This document shows positions 10,511 to 19,865 of a DNA stretch of 64,000 nt, one piece after another. How positions within the stretch are numbered: the stretch's first letter is position 1; each line of letters opens with the position of its first letter. Under the pieces are notes generated by a model. It was not told where the DNA came from and searched no databases. It saw only the letters and a program-made list of their open reading frames with translations. This DNA is from Ascidiaceihabitans sp. (GTDB lineage: Bacteria; Pseudomonadota; Alphaproteobacteria; Rhodobacterales; Rhodobacteraceae). Location: the NCBI GenBank assembly GCA_028825475.1, contig JAPKAB010000003.1, positions 124,001 through 188,000 on the forward strand, written 5' to 3'. The position numbers and the translations under genes were made by a program.

Positions 10511-11448
10511 AGACGGCCAATCCGCTCAACCAAGAGTGCAAAGAATCCGTCGGCGTCCAAATCGCCAATGAATGTCGCGTTAGCTGGGCGGTCTGTAACA
10601 CCCCACCAATCGGCCACTGTCATTCCGCGGGTCAAGTCGGATTGGGTTTCGATTTCTACGTTAATATGGCGGCCTGAAAACAATTCTGGGGCGATCAAAT
10701 AGGCCGTGACGCATGGGTCATGTAAAGGTGCTCCGCTTGAGCCATATTTTTCTTTGTCGAAGCGTTCGAAAAAATCGGTCATTTGCGCAACCGCGATACC
10801 TGATGGGGTTCCAAGGTCGCGGAAGGCGTCATTGCGTGGCTGAGTTACCAGTGCCTTGTGCGTAACATCAAGTGGCATTATGACAATATCGATACCACTT
10901 TTAAACGTTATTTCAGCAGCTTCTGGGTCGACGTAAATGTTGAACTCTGCAGTAGGTGTAATATTTCCAACCTCAAAATATGCACCACCCATTAGAACGA
11001 TCTGTTGAACACGCTCAATAACGTCAGGGGCTTTTTGAAAAGCCGTAGCTATGTTGGTCAACGGGCCCAGCACGCACAAGGTGACTGTTCCCGCATCCTC
11101 GCGGCGCAGCGTTTCTATTATGAAGTCAACAGCGTGCTGATCTTGCAATCGCATTGTAGGGTCAGGCAAGCTTGGGCCATCCAACCCTGTTTTTCCGTGG
11201 ACATGTTCCGCAGTCACAAGCTGACGTCCCATTGGCCGATCACAACCTGCAAAAACCGGTACATCCGTTTTGCCCGCAAGTTCGCACACGATCCGTGCGT
11301 TCTTTTGGGTCAATTCTAGCGGCACATTGCCTGCAACAGCGGTGATTCCCAGAACGTCCATGTCTTCAGGGCTAGCAAGTGCCAATAGAATTGCAACAGC
11401 GTCGTCCTGTCCAGGGTCCGTATCGATAATGATCTTACGTGGAGGCAT
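10507..11448 (-). CDS. Inosine-uridine-preferring nucleoside hydrolase
   Basis: Hydrolyses the N-glycosidic bond of nucleosides to base and ribose, a salvage step. The 313-residue protein opens with KIIIDTDPGQDDAVAILLAL, containing the DTDPGxDDA calcium/ribose motif, and carries VLGPLTNIA near 125 and APLHDPCVTAYLI near 235 with the His-Asp pair expected of IUNH enzymes. Base preference (purine or pyrimidine) cannot be read. The overlapping GNAT gene follows. An 83-nt gap separates it from mazG upstream; I see no terminator there. Confidence 0.92.
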   Translation of the reverse strand: MPPRKIIIDTDPGQDDAVAILLALASPEDMDVLGITAVAGNVPLELTQKNARIVCELAGKTDVPVFAGCDRPMGRQLVTAEHVHGKTGLDGPSLPDPTMRLQDQHAVDFIIETLRREDAGTVTLCVLGPLTNIATAFQKAPDVIERVQQIVLMGGAYFEVGNITPTAEFNIYVDPEAAEITFKSGIDIVIMPLDVTHKALVTQPRNDAFRDLGTPSGIAVAQMTDFFERFDKEKYGSSGAPLHDPCVTAYLIAPELFSGRHINVEIETQSDLTRGMTVADWWGVTDRPANATFIGDLDADGFFALLVERIGRL

Positions 11449-11531
11449 GTCAGGATCCGTGGGTTAAGTTGGTTCAATTCGATGGATAGATAAGCGGTTC
11501 AAGCAGATAAGTTAAGGAAAGAAGTCGTCGC

Positions 11532-12359
11532 TTACTTCGTTGTGCCGCTTTTCCGCTCATCGACTTTAACGGCGTCCCAAAGGGCGTCCATTTCAGCAAG
11601 GTCGCTTTGAGCGGGTGTTTTGCCAATCTCGGCCAGTTTGGCTTCGACACCTTCAAAACGCCTTGTGAATTTAGCGTTTGCAGCGCGCAACGCCTCTTCG
11701 GGCTCGATCTTGAGGTGACGCGCTAGGTTGGCCATAACGAACATCAAATCGCCAAACTCTTCAGTCATTTCTTCGTGGGTTAGCTCGTCACGTGCCTCTA
11801 CCAGTTCTGCAGCTTCTTCTTGGATTTTATCGATAACTTGATCAGTGCTTGGCCAATCGAAACCGACGCGCGCTGCGCGGTTTTGCAGTTTGTAGGCGCG
11901 AAGTAGGGATGGCAGGCCAACTGCAACGCCGTCCAATGCGCCGCCTTGCTTTTTGCCGGCACGCTCGGCCGCTTTGATGGCTTCCCAATCGCGCGTTTGC
12001 TGTTCTGCGGACTTATCGCAGGATTCATCGCCAAACACATGCGGGTGACGTGCTACCATTTTATTTGAAATAGCACGAACGACGGATTGGAAGCTAAAGT
12101 TCCCGTCTTCTTCGCCCATTGCGGTGTGATAAACTGTTTGCAGCAGCAGGTCGCCCAATTCGCCCTCAAGTTCAGGCCAATCCTTGCGCTCGATAGCGTC
12201 GGCCACTTCATAGGCTTCTTCGATCGTGTAGGGTGCAATCGTATCAAAAGTTTGCTCGATGTCCCATGGGCAACCGTTTTCTGGGTCTCGCAATCGCCGC
12301 ATGATCTCTAGTAAGCGCTCAATTCCAGCATCTTGGTCGTGTATCAGTGTATCGGCCAT
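11532..12359 (-). CDS. mazG: Nucleoside triphosphate pyrophosphohydrolase MazG
   Basis: Removes pyrophosphate from (d)NTPs, cleaning the nucleotide pool. The 275-residue product has the duplicated MazG layout: RLRDPENGCPWDIEQTFDT then EEAYEVADAIE and ELEGELGDLLLQ in the first half, and EEAAELVEARDE with EEFGDLMFVMANLARHL in the second, giving the paired EExx...ExxD metal-binding helices. The ORF extends to 12428, but the ATG at 12359 has a GAGGG RBS and matches family N-termini. Divergent from the M20 amidohydrolase. Confidence 0.94.
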   Translation of the reverse strand: MADTLIHDQDAGIERLLEIMRRLRDPENGCPWDIEQTFDTIAPYTIEEAYEVADAIERKDWPELEGELGDLLLQTVYHTAMGEEDGNFSFQSVVRAISNKMVARHPHVFGDESCDKSAEQQTRDWEAIKAAERAGKKQGGALDGVAVGLPSLLRAYKLQNRAARVGFDWPSTDQVIDKIQEEAAELVEARDELTHEEMTEEFGDLMFVMANLARHLKIEPEEALRAANAKFTRRFEGVEAKLAEIGKTPAQSDLAEMDALWDAVKVDERKSGTTK

Positions 12360-12421
12360 TGCAGCGCCCTCGTGTTCAGTGTTGGATGCATTTGAGCGAC
12401 ATAAGGCAAAGGAGTCCACCC

Positions 12422-13588
12422 ATGGCAATCGTTAATCGTATCGCAGGCTACGCCGATGAAATGACTGGATGGCGCAGGCATTTGCACACGATTCCAGAAT
12501 TGGGGCGCGAGTGCTTCAAAACTGCTGCTTTTGTTGAAGAAAAATTGCGCGAATTCGGTGTTGATGAAATTCAAACGGGATTTGCAACAACTGGTATCGT
12601 TGCGATTATTAATGGCCAAGGGAACGGGCCGACAATTGGTTTGCGTGCCGATATGGACGGCCTACCGATCATTGAAACGACAGGCTTAGAGTATCAGTCA
12701 ACCCACGAGGGCCGTATGCATGCTTGCGGCCATGACGGGCATACAACAATGTTATTGGGAGCGGCAAAATACTTGTGCGAAACACGTAACTTTTCTGGCC
12801 GTGTTGCGCTGATCTTCCAACCTGATGAGGAAGCAACCGGTGGCGCGGAGGCGATGGTCGAAGAAGGTATCTTGGATACCTTTGACATTTCCCAAGTTTA
12901 CGGCATCCACAATATGCCTGATTTTCCACTTGGAGGGTTTTTTACAACAACGGGTCCGTTGATGGCTGGTGCCGATGTCTTTGATATCAATATCAAAGGG
13001 CGCGGTGGTCATGGCGCTATGCCACATGGCACTGTTGACCCAGTTTTGGCGGCTTGTTCCATAGCGCAGGCTATCCAAACTATAGTAAGTCGCAATGTGG
13101 ACGCAGCTGAACGTTTGGTGATTTCTGTCACGCAAATTCATACAGGTTCCGTGGACAACGTTATTCCTGATACGGCCTATATGAACGGGACTGTGCGTAG
13201 TTTTACTCCAGAGGTACGCGAACTTGCTGAACGGCGTTTGAGAGAAATCGTAGCGGGCCAAGCCGCAAGTTATGGCTGTGAAGCCGAGGTGGTCTATAAT
13301 CGTGGGTATCCCGCGACGTATAACTCAGCTGAGGGTGTTGTGACGGCGACCAAAGCCGCGCGCGATGTGTCCGGTGTTGAGGCTGTCGTGGATGATTTTG
13401 AACCGGTTATGGGATCCGAGGATTTCTCATACATGTTAGAAAAACGTCCCGGTGCGTATTTGTTCATGGGGCAGGGTCCAAGTGCCGGTCTTCACCACCC
13501 TGAATACAACTTTAACGATGATGCGGCACCGGTTGGTGCATCATTTTTTGCGCGCCTGGTTGAGATAGCGCAACCAGTTGGGAGCTAA
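12422..13588 (+). CDS. M20-family amidohydrolase (hippurate/N-acyl-amino-acid hydrolase type)
   Basis: Zinc metallopeptidase-fold enzyme that cleaves amide bonds of N-acylated amino acids or related compounds. Seen: HTIPELGREC near 23, RADMDGLPI near 77, MHACGHDGHTTMLLGA near 99, DEEATGGAEAMVEEG near 138, GRGGHGAMPHGTVDPV near 190 (dimerisation/lid) and MGSEDFSYML near 330, the M20D set. I place the start at 12422 (388 residues) because AAAGGAG sits 7 nt upstream; the longer frame from 12347 runs into mazG. Two ureohydrolases follow after 2 nt, so this is the first gene of a three-gene operon, plausibly acting on a guanidino or N-acyl amine compound. Confidence 0.9.
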   Translation: MAIVNRIAGYADEMTGWRRHLHTIPELGRECFKTAAFVEEKLREFGVDEIQTGFATTGIVAIINGQGNGPTIGLRADMDGLPIIETTGLEYQSTHEGRMHACGHDGHTTMLLGAAKYLCETRNFSGRVALIFQPDEEATGGAEAMVEEGILDTFDISQVYGIHNMPDFPLGGFFTTTGPLMAGADVFDINIKGRGGHGAMPHGTVDPVLAACSIAQAIQTIVSRNVDAAERLVISVTQIHTGSVDNVIPDTAYMNGTVRSFTPEVRELAERRLREIVAGQAASYGCEAEVVYNRGYPATYNSAEGVVTATKAARDVSGVEAVVDDFEPVMGSEDFSYMLEKRPGAYLFMGQGPSAGLHHPEYNFNDDAAPVGASFFARLVEIAQPVGS

Positions 13589-13590
13589 GC

Positions 13591-14559
13591 ATGGGACTTG
13601 AGGACGCGAAGGAACAAGTTGATCATGCATTCACGCGCGAAGATTTACGAGGGCTGACAAACGAAAATACCTTTGGTGGCGCTCTGTCGTTTTTGCGCCG
13701 TCGTTACACCAAGGATCTGACTGGGGTTGATATCGCGGTAACCGGTATACCTTTCGATCAAGCGGTTACAAACAGGCCGGGCACACGGCTTGGACCACGT
13801 GCGATCCGCGAAGCATCCGCTTTGCAGGCACCCGATGCTGTCTATGGCTGGCCATTTGATCCACTGACTGAAATGGCAATCGTTGATTACGGTGATCTGG
13901 CTTTTGATTACGCTAATATCCCAGCGTTTCCTGCGGCATTAACTGATCATATCCGAGGCATCTTAAATTCAGGGGCGGCGTCGATCGCATTGGGAGGCGA
14001 TCATTACATCAGCTTTCCAATCCTGAAAGCATATGCCGAAAAATACGGCCCGATGTCCTTAATCCAAGTGGACGCTCATACCGACACTTGGGCAGATGAT
14101 AATATGGAACGCGTTGATCATGGCACAATGTTTTACAAGGCAGTCAAGATGGGGCTGGTCGATCCGGCGCGCTCTGTCCAAATTGGGATAAGAACGCATA
14201 ACGAGGATACACTGGGCGTAAACATCATTGATGCGCGCGAGGTTCATGAGATTGGTGCCGCTGAAGTCGCACGACGAGCCAAAGAAATCGTAGGCGACCA
14301 TCCAACTTACCTGACGTTTGACATTGATGGTTTGGACCCAGCCTATGCGCCGGGCACGGGCACACCTGTTTGGGGTGGCTTAACATCGGCCCAAGCGGCG
14401 GTGTTGCTACGCGACCTCGCCGGGATCAATATCAAAGGCGGGGATGTGGTCGAGGTTTCGCCCCCCTTTGACACTACAGGGGCCACCGCGATCGCAGGCG
14501 CACATGTCGCGACAGAGCTTTGCTGCTTGTTGGGATGGAGATTGCGCAATGGCGGATAA
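13591..14559 (+). CDS. speB: Agmatinase-family ureohydrolase, copy 1
   Basis: Binuclear Mn enzyme of the arginase/agmatinase fold, releasing urea from a guanidino compound. All metal ligand blocks are present in 322 residues: LGGDHYISFPIL near 131, VDAHTDTWADD near 154 and FDIDGLDPAYAPGTGTPVWGG near 245. GGDHY in place of the more usual GGDHS, and DTWADD after the DAH motif, set it apart from copy 2. It follows the M20 gene by 2 nt, and its last 11 nt overlap copy 2. True substrate (agmatine, guanidinobutyrate, guanidinopropionate or other) is unresolved. Confidence 0.88.
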   Translation: MGLEDAKEQVDHAFTREDLRGLTNENTFGGALSFLRRRYTKDLTGVDIAVTGIPFDQAVTNRPGTRLGPRAIREASALQAPDAVYGWPFDPLTEMAIVDYGDLAFDYANIPAFPAALTDHIRGILNSGAASIALGGDHYISFPILKAYAEKYGPMSLIQVDAHTDTWADDNMERVDHGTMFYKAVKMGLVDPARSVQIGIRTHNEDTLGVNIIDAREVHEIGAAEVARRAKEIVGDHPTYLTFDIDGLDPAYAPGTGTPVWGGLTSAQAAVLLRDLAGINIKGGDVVEVSPPFDTTGATAIAGAHVATELCCLLGWRLRNGG

Positions 14560-15496
14560 AAACCAACCAATCAGCGGTAATGACCTCGCGCGATTTTCAG
14601 GGCCCAATACATTCATGCGCCTACCATCTGCCAATGATTTGGCTGGATTGGATGTCGCGGTTTTGGGCATCCCTATGGATATTGGAACGTCTTGGCGGTC
14701 AGGAACACGGTTTGGACCAAAAGAAGTTCGCGCTGAATCCGCAATGCTACGTCCATATAACTTGCAAACAGGTGCTGCACCCTTTGACAGCCTGCAGGTG
14801 GCGGACATTGGTGATTTGGCAATCAACACGTTTTCTCTGAGCCAAAGTTTGTGCATTATTAAAGATAGTTACGACGCGATTCTAAAGTATGATGTGGTCC
14901 CAATGGCTATTGGTGGCGATCACTCAATCACCTTGCCGATCCTGCGCGCAATTGCAAAACGCCACGGTCCGGTCGCCCTGGTTCATATTGATGCACATGC
15001 TGATGTGAATGACGAAATGTTTGGCGAACGCGAAACCCATGGCACGGTTTTTCGCCGTGCTTACGAGGAAGGGCTGATCAATCCAGCCAAGACCTATCAG
15101 ATTGGGTTGCGTGGAACTGGCTATTCAGCTGAAGACTTTAGCGAAGCTGCAGGTTGGGGATTCCAACATTTTCCTGCGCATGAGCTTTGGCACAAGCCGC
15201 TTGCAAACCTTGGCGCAGAAATACGCCGAGATATTGGCGATATCCCTACGTATATTTCTTACGATATCGATAGTCTGGATCCAGCATATGCGCCAGGTAC
15301 TGGAACCCCTGAGATTGGCGGCCTTACAACACCGCAAGCACTGGAACTGATCCGCAGTTTGAAGGGGTTAAACATTGTTGGATGCGATCTGGTCGAAGTT
15401 TCACCGCCGTATGACACAACCGGAAATACCGCTTTGACAGGTGCGAACTTGCTATATGAAATGCTGTGCGTCTTGCCGGGTGTGACATATAGATAG
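14549..15496 (+). CDS. speB: Agmatinase-family ureohydrolase, copy 2
   Basis: Second ureohydrolase in tandem. The ligand blocks IGGDHSITLPILRA, IDAHADVNDEMFGERETHG and YDIDSLDPAYAPGTGTPEIGG are intact, so it should be active. I start at 14549 (315 residues): a GGAG RBS lies inside the end of copy 1, and the homology to copy 1 begins soon after; the frame open from 14444 is just read-through of copy 1. The overlap implies coupled translation. The two copies share domain order but differ at many active-site-flanking positions, which points to an old duplication with different substrates or a hetero-oligomer. Confidence 0.88.
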   Translation: MADKNQPISGNDLARFSGPNTFMRLPSANDLAGLDVAVLGIPMDIGTSWRSGTRFGPKEVRAESAMLRPYNLQTGAAPFDSLQVADIGDLAINTFSLSQSLCIIKDSYDAILKYDVVPMAIGGDHSITLPILRAIAKRHGPVALVHIDAHADVNDEMFGERETHGTVFRRAYEEGLINPAKTYQIGLRGTGYSAEDFSEAAGWGFQHFPAHELWHKPLANLGAEIRRDIGDIPTYISYDIDSLDPAYAPGTGTPEIGGLTTPQALELIRSLKGLNIVGCDLVEVSPPYDTTGNTALTGANLLYEMLCVLPGVTYR

Positions 15497-15546
15497 GCGA
15501 TTGATCGCTGTAGCGGTTTGACGAAGAAGACAGAATCCAACACTGA

Positions 15547-15954
15547 GTGGGAATGCGAATGTTCTTTTATATACTGATCGGCCTAGTGTTAGCTTTCGCG
15601 GCTTATGTACGTGCTGCACCGTCAGACCCAAACCGGTGGCATGTTGCGATTGCAGCTGAAACTGAGAGTAACTTGGCAGGTGGTGCTGTCCGTATTATAA
15701 TCAATAGTCCAGAAACGCTGAAAATTTTGAATAAAAATATGCTAAATAGGCCAAGAACAAAGGTGTTGGCAGGATCAATCGAACAAGGTCGTATAACCTA
15801 TATCACACGAACAAAATTGATGGGTTATCCTGACTACACAACGATTGAACAATCTGGTGAAAATATCAAATTATTTGCCCGTCTACGATTTGGAAAAAGC
15901 GATCTCGGGGTCAATGCTGCCCGACTGGAGCAACTGAAAGGCGCGCTCGAGTGA
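15547..15954 (+). CDS. DUF1499-domain protein, membrane-anchored or secreted
   Basis: A 135-residue protein with an N-terminal hydrophobic helix (MFFYILIGLVLAFAAYV) ending near an AxA-like site, then a DUF1499 domain whose C-terminal block RLRFGKSDLGVNAARLEQL is diagnostic. Function is unknown; the family is common next to envelope genes. The start could be GTG 15547 or the in-frame ATGs at 15553 and 15559; none has a strong RBS. The last 72 nt overlap the convergent gene at 15883-16185. Confidence 0.7.
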   Translation: MGMRMFFYILIGLVLAFAAYVRAAPSDPNRWHVAIAAETESNLAGGAVRIIINSPETLKILNKNMLNRPRTKVLAGSIEQGRITYITRTKLMGYPDYTTIEQSGENIKLFARLRFGKSDLGVNAARLEQLKGALE

Positions 15955-16185
15955 GCTGGTGAAGCACCCCTGCTGCATCTCACGCCACATCGGCACATTA
16001 AGGGACATCTGACACTGTGCCATGAACATCCTACCATCTACTTGCAAACAGATGGTTTGTCCCAATTCAATCCTACTTCCGGATTTGTCGGTACAAAAAC
16101 AATCAATTGTGCGCCCTTGGGGCGTTATGACATCCGCCAGAACGGGTTGGCTCAACAATAGCAATATGCAAGTTAAACGCTTCAT
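15883..16185 (-). CDS. Small secreted cysteine-containing protein, function unknown
   Basis: A 100-residue product with a clear signal peptide (MKRLTCILLLLSQPVLADV, cleavage after the LA-D region) and a mature part containing the block DCFCTDKSGSRIELGQTICL with paired cysteines and then FMAQCQMSLNVPMWREM. This arrangement looks like a conserved short periplasmic protein of Rhodobacteraceae, probably disulfide-bonded. No domain name is known to me. It converges on and overlaps the DUF1499 gene by 72 nt. Confidence 0.7.
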   Translation of the reverse strand: MKRLTCILLLLSQPVLADVITPQGRTIDCFCTDKSGSRIELGQTICLQVDGRMFMAQCQMSLNVPMWREMQQGCFTSSLERAFQLLQSGSIDPEIAFSKS

Positions 16186-16247
16186 GCTTTGATGATATCA
16201 CAGTCTAGGCTATTGACCAAATCACAACAATCGCTCAGGAACAAAGT

Positions 16248-17303
16248 ATGATCCCAGCACATCGCCTAGAACAGATTAGCCAGCGCTTTCAATTTCTTGA
16301 GGCTTCCATGTCCGATGGGACTGGTGGGGGCGATATTGCAACTTTGGCTAAAGAATATTCCGACCTTAAGCCGGTTGTTGAACAAATTATGGCCTATCGC
16401 CAAATCCTAAGTGATATGGGCGAAGCGGAGGAAATGTTGGCTGATCCCGATATGGCCGAACTAGCGCGTGAAGAGTTACCACGTCTTAAGACTGCTCTGC
16501 CCGATGCTGAGGCCGCTTTGCAGCTTGCATTGCTGCCTAAAGATGCGGCTGATGCCAAACCTGCTATGCTTGAAATCCGACCTGGTACCGGCGGGGACGA
16601 AGCTGCGCTTTTTGCAGGTGATTTGTTTCGTATGTACCAGAGGTATGCCGAAGCGAATGGTTGGAAAGTTGAGATTATAGAAGAACAGACTACCGAATTG
16701 GGCGGTGTCAAAGAGGTGGTCGCACATATTAAAGGTGAAAACGTTTTTGCCCGTCTGAAATATGAAAGTGGTGTTCACCGCGTTCAACGTGTTCCCACGA
16801 CTGAAAGTGGTGGTCGTATCCACACTTCAGCAGCGACTGTCGCGGTTCTGCCAGAGGCCGAAGACGTGGACATCAAGATTGAGCCCAATGATATTCGCAT
16901 AGACACCTATCGCTCATCAGGGGCAGGTGGCCAGCACGTGAACACAACCGACAGTGCTGTGCGCATCACTCACTTGCCAACGGGTCTTGTCGTCACCAGT
17001 TCTGAAAAATCGCAACACCGCAACCGTGAGATTGCGATGCAAGTGTTGCGTGCACGCCTTTATGATCAAGAACGTAGCCGTGTGGATGACGAACGTAGTG
17101 CCGATCGTGCTTCTCAGGTCGGTAGTGGTGACCGCTCTGAACGCATTCGTACCTACAACTTTCCACAAGGGCGCATGACGGATCACCGGATAAACCTTAC
17201 GCTTTATAAACTGGATGCAATTATGGGCGGTGATTTGGATGAGATTGCAGATGCATTGACGGCTGACGGTCAGGCCCGACTAATGGCTGAGATGGGTGAA
17301 TGA
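16248..17303 (+). CDS. prfA: Peptide chain release factor 1
   Basis: Recognises UAA and UAG stop codons and triggers peptide release. The 351-residue protein has the [19 protein letters not shown] block near residues 180-198 (P-x-T codon-recognition tripeptide, here PTT) and [20 protein letters not shown] near 223-242 with the catalytic [19 protein letters not shown] and the C-terminal [13 protein letters not shown] complete the signature. It overlaps prmC by 4 nt (ATGA), the usual coupling, since PrmC methylates the GGQ glutamine. Confidence 0.97.
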   Translation: MIPAHRLEQISQRFQFLEASMSDGTGGGDIATLAKEYSDLKPVVEQIMAYRQILSDMGEAEEMLADPDMAELAREELPRLKTALPDAEAALQLALLPKDAADAKPAMLEIRPGTGGDEAALFAGDLFRMYQRYAEANGWKVEIIEEQTTELGGVKEVVAHIKGENVFARLKYESGVHRVQRVPTTESGGRIHTSAATVAVLPEAEDVDIKIEPNDIRIDTYRSSGAGGQHVNTTDSAVRITHLPTGLVVTSSEKSQHRNREIAMQVLRARLYDQERSRVDDERSADRASQVGSGDRSERIRTYNFPQGRMTDHRINLTLYKLDAIMGGDLDEIADALTADGQARLMAEMGE

Positions 17304-18136
17304 CCACTGCGGCCCAAGCAATGGTTGCTGCAACAGGTCGTTTGCGCGAGGCCGGTGTAGATGATCCTGCACGTGATGCCCGTATCCTCCTAGCACATGC
17401 CGCAAAAATTGATGCGTCACGGGTCACGTTGATTGCGCCTGAGGATATTTCATCAGAAATATCTGAACGCTATGAAAATATGATCAGACTACGTGAGGCA
17501 CGTGTGCCTGTTTCCCATTTGATTGGTGAACGTGAATTTTATGGTCGCCGCTTCAAGGTCAGCCGTGATGTGTTGGACCCGCGCCCTGATACCGAAACAT
17601 TGATTGAGGCCGCTCTGGCTGAACCTTTCGCTACCGTCTTGGATTTAGGGACTGGTTCTGGCTGTATTCTTGTCACGCTGTTGGCCGAGCGTGAAAGTTC
17701 GGTTGGTGTTGGAACAGATTTGAGCGAAGCGGCGTGTTTGCAGGCAGCTGCCAATGCGGTTTTTAACAGTGTTGAAAAACGTGCAGACATTTTTCAATCC
17801 GATTGGTTTGGCAAAATTCGTGGCCAATATGATTTGATCGTTTCTAATCCGCCATATCTGGCCGAAGAAGAAATGGCCCACGTCAGTCCTGAGTTGCGCC
17901 TTCACGAACCACGCATGGCGCTGACAGATGAAGCCGATGGTCTGACAGGGTACCGTGTTCTGGCTGAAATGGGACAACGTTTTCTTGAACCACAAGGTCG
18001 TTTGTTGGCAGAAATTGGCTGGCAACAAGGTCCCGAAGTTGTTGAACTATTTGCAAGTGCTGGTTGGATGAACCCACGTCTATTGCAGGACATTGATGGA
18101 CGAGACCGTGTTGTTTGTGCTGAGAAACCGCACTAA
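17300..18136 (+). CDS. prmC: Release factor glutamine methyltransferase
   Basis: SAM-dependent enzyme that N5-methylates the GGQ glutamine of RF1 and RF2. Of 278 residues, the N-terminal helical domain covers about 1-80, followed by [18 protein letters not shown] near 115 (SAM motif I) and [13 protein letters not shown] near 178 with the NPPY catalytic motif. The start ATG sits within the last codons of prfA. The following 223 nt up to the DUF4167 gene contain no clear terminator. Confidence 0.96.
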   Translation: MTTAAQAMVAATGRLREAGVDDPARDARILLAHAAKIDASRVTLIAPEDISSEISERYENMIRLREARVPVSHLIGEREFYGRRFKVSRDVLDPRPDTETLIEAALAEPFATVLDLGTGSGCILVTLLAERESSVGVGTDLSEAACLQAAANAVFNSVEKRADIFQSDWFGKIRGQYDLIVSNPPYLAEEEMAHVSPELRLHEPRMALTDEADGLTGYRVLAEMGQRFLEPQGRLLAEIGWQQGPEVVELFASAGWMNPRLLQDIDGRDRVVCAEKPH

Positions 18137-18359
18137 ATAAATAAATCACGGCATATTCGGGGTATTTTTTGAACTTCGCTGTTTTTTACTTGCTCCAAAC
18201 GGAACAGCATGGTTATTCAAACGTGTCGTAGAGTTAGATTCCTTCAAAGGACGTCCCAGACGACATTAAGCCCATCACTTGCTGGTTCGGTTATATTTGA
18301 CGCAAGAAGCGCCGCCGAATTTCAGACTATACGTCAATCACGAAGGCTGATTTGAATAC

Positions 18360-18968
18360 ATGAAACCGCAAAGATCTCGTTCGCGTTCTAAGAACAACCG
18401 CAACCGTCCCAATAGCAACAACGCAAGTGGCGGCAATGTCATGAACCGTGTGTTTGATAGCTCTGGTCCAGAGGGCAAGGTGCGCGGTACGCCGCAACAG
18501 ATCATCGACAAGTACAATCAACTTGCTCGCGACGCACAGCTGTCGAATGACCGCGTTGCAACGGAAACCTTCCAGCAGCATGCTGAGCATTATATGCGTA
18601 TGTTGAGTGAAGCTACCCGTGAGATGGAAGTGCGCCGCGAGGAGCAAGAACGCCAGAACCGCGAGCGTCAAATTGAACGTGATCGTGAGCGCGAAGAGCG
18701 TCTTGCCCGCCAAGAACAGCAAGCAGCGTCGCAGCCAAAGCCTGTCGAACAGACAGAGGTGCCTGCGGATCCTGCAGCGGCACCACAACCAGATGTGATT
18801 GAAGCAAGTGTTGAAAGTGGTTTGGTTGAGACACCAGAAACTCAACCAAAGCCAAAACCGCGCCAACGTCGCAAGCCGCGTCCGAAACCAGTTGAACAAA
18901 CAGCTGATCAGGCACCAGCCGCAGAGGCGACGGTGCCGACATCAGAGACACCTGACGCCTCGGAGTGA
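18360..18968 (+). CDS. DUF4167-domain protein
   Basis: A 202-residue protein in three parts: a basic, Arg/Asn-rich N-terminus (PQRSRSRSKNNRNRPNSN), the conserved DUF4167 block RVFDSSGPEGKVRGTPQQII through ATETFQQHAEHYMRML, and an acidic then Pro/Lys/Ala-rich tail with a Glu/Arg coiled-coil-like run around residues 85-120. The family is restricted largely to alphaproteobacteria and has no assigned role; the basic N-terminus suggests nucleic-acid contact. It is followed by a terminator shared with convergent rsmA. Confidence 0.88.
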   Translation: MKPQRSRSRSKNNRNRPNSNNASGGNVMNRVFDSSGPEGKVRGTPQQIIDKYNQLARDAQLSNDRVATETFQQHAEHYMRMLSEATREMEVRREEQERQNRERQIERDREREERLARQEQQAASQPKPVEQTEVPADPAAAPQPDVIEASVESGLVETPETQPKPKPRQRRKPRPKPVEQTADQAPAAEATVPTSETPDASE

Positions 18969-18997
18969 TCTGTTTCTAACAACGCAAAAGAAATTAG

Positions 18998-19029
18998 AAC
19001 GCGGTTCCAAACGGGACCGCGTTTATTTT
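18998..19029 (+). terminator. Rho-independent terminator after the DUF4167 gene
   Basis: AACGCGGTTCC at 18998-19008 pairs with 19013-19023 (one G-T wobble) around an AAAC loop and is followed by TATTTTT. It overlaps the rsmA stop codon at 19023-19025. Confidence 0.85.
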
Positions 19030-19865
19030 TGTGCAACGGCTCGAGCTAACGCGCAGAACCCTTCAAGTGGCACTTGTTCCGCACGTTCAGTAGGTTTGAT
19101 ACCTGCAGCGATCAAACGGTCTTCGATATCGGGTGCAACGCCCTTAAGCGATGCGCGCAGCATTTTCCGTCTTTGGCCAAATGCCGCAGCCACAACACGT
19201 GACAATACCTTTGCATCAGCGGGAAAACGGGGCTCGGGCAGTGCCGTCAGGTGCACGACCGCGCTTGAAACCTTAGGGGGTGGTGTAAACGCACTTGGCG
19301 GCAGCTGTATAACTATATGAGCGTCGGCACGCCACTGCGCTAAAATAGCAAGGCGTCCATAGGCCTTAGACCCGGGGGCGGCAGTGATGCGGTGCGCAAC
19401 TTCAAGCTGGAACATCAATGTTAGGCTTTGCCAGTATGGAGGCCATTCTTTTGGTGTTAACCATCGTACCAGTAACTCGGTGCCGACATTGTAGGGTAGG
19501 TTGGCTGCCACACGGATCGGTGGTGTGAGATATTCTAGCGGATCAATTTCAAGCGCATCTCCCTCGATTACTTGCAAACGATCTGGATAGGCATCGGAAA
19601 TTTCAGCCAACGCCGGCAAACAACGCGCATCCTTTTCAATAGCTAAGACGCGACGCGCACCTTGTGCCAGCAATCCGCGCGTCAAACCACCAGGTCCAGG
19701 CCCAATTTCGAGCACATCGCATTCTGTTACATCGCCAGCCTGGCGGGCAATTTTTGAGGTCAGGTTCAAATCCAGAAGGAAATTTTGTCCTAGGGATTTG
19801 CGCGCATTTAATCCGTGAGTTTCAATCACATCACGCAATGGTGGAAGGTCGTCTATCGCGTTCAT
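19023..19865 (-). CDS. rsmA: 16S rRNA dimethyladenosine transferase (KsgA)
   Basis: Dimethylates two adjacent adenosines in helix 45 of 16S rRNA, a late 30S assembly checkpoint. In 280 residues: [19 protein letters not shown] near 20 and [17 protein letters not shown] near 49 (SAM motif I), then [19 protein letters not shown] near 117 with the NLPY catalytic motif. It is the last gene of the lptF-to-rsmA run; its ATG overlaps the pdxA stop by 4 nt. Confidence 0.96.
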   Translation of the reverse strand: MNAIDDLPPLRDVIETHGLNARKSLGQNFLLDLNLTSKIARQAGDVTECDVLEIGPGPGGLTRGLLAQGARRVLAIEKDARCLPALAEISDAYPDRLQVIEGDALEIDPLEYLTPPIRVAANLPYNVGTELLVRWLTPKEWPPYWQSLTLMFQLEVAHRITAAPGSKAYGRLAILAQWRADAHIVIQLPPSAFTPPPKVSSAVVHLTALPEPRFPADAKVLSRVVAAAFGQRRKMLRASLKGVAPDIEDRLIAAGIKPTERAEQVPLEGFCALARAVAQK

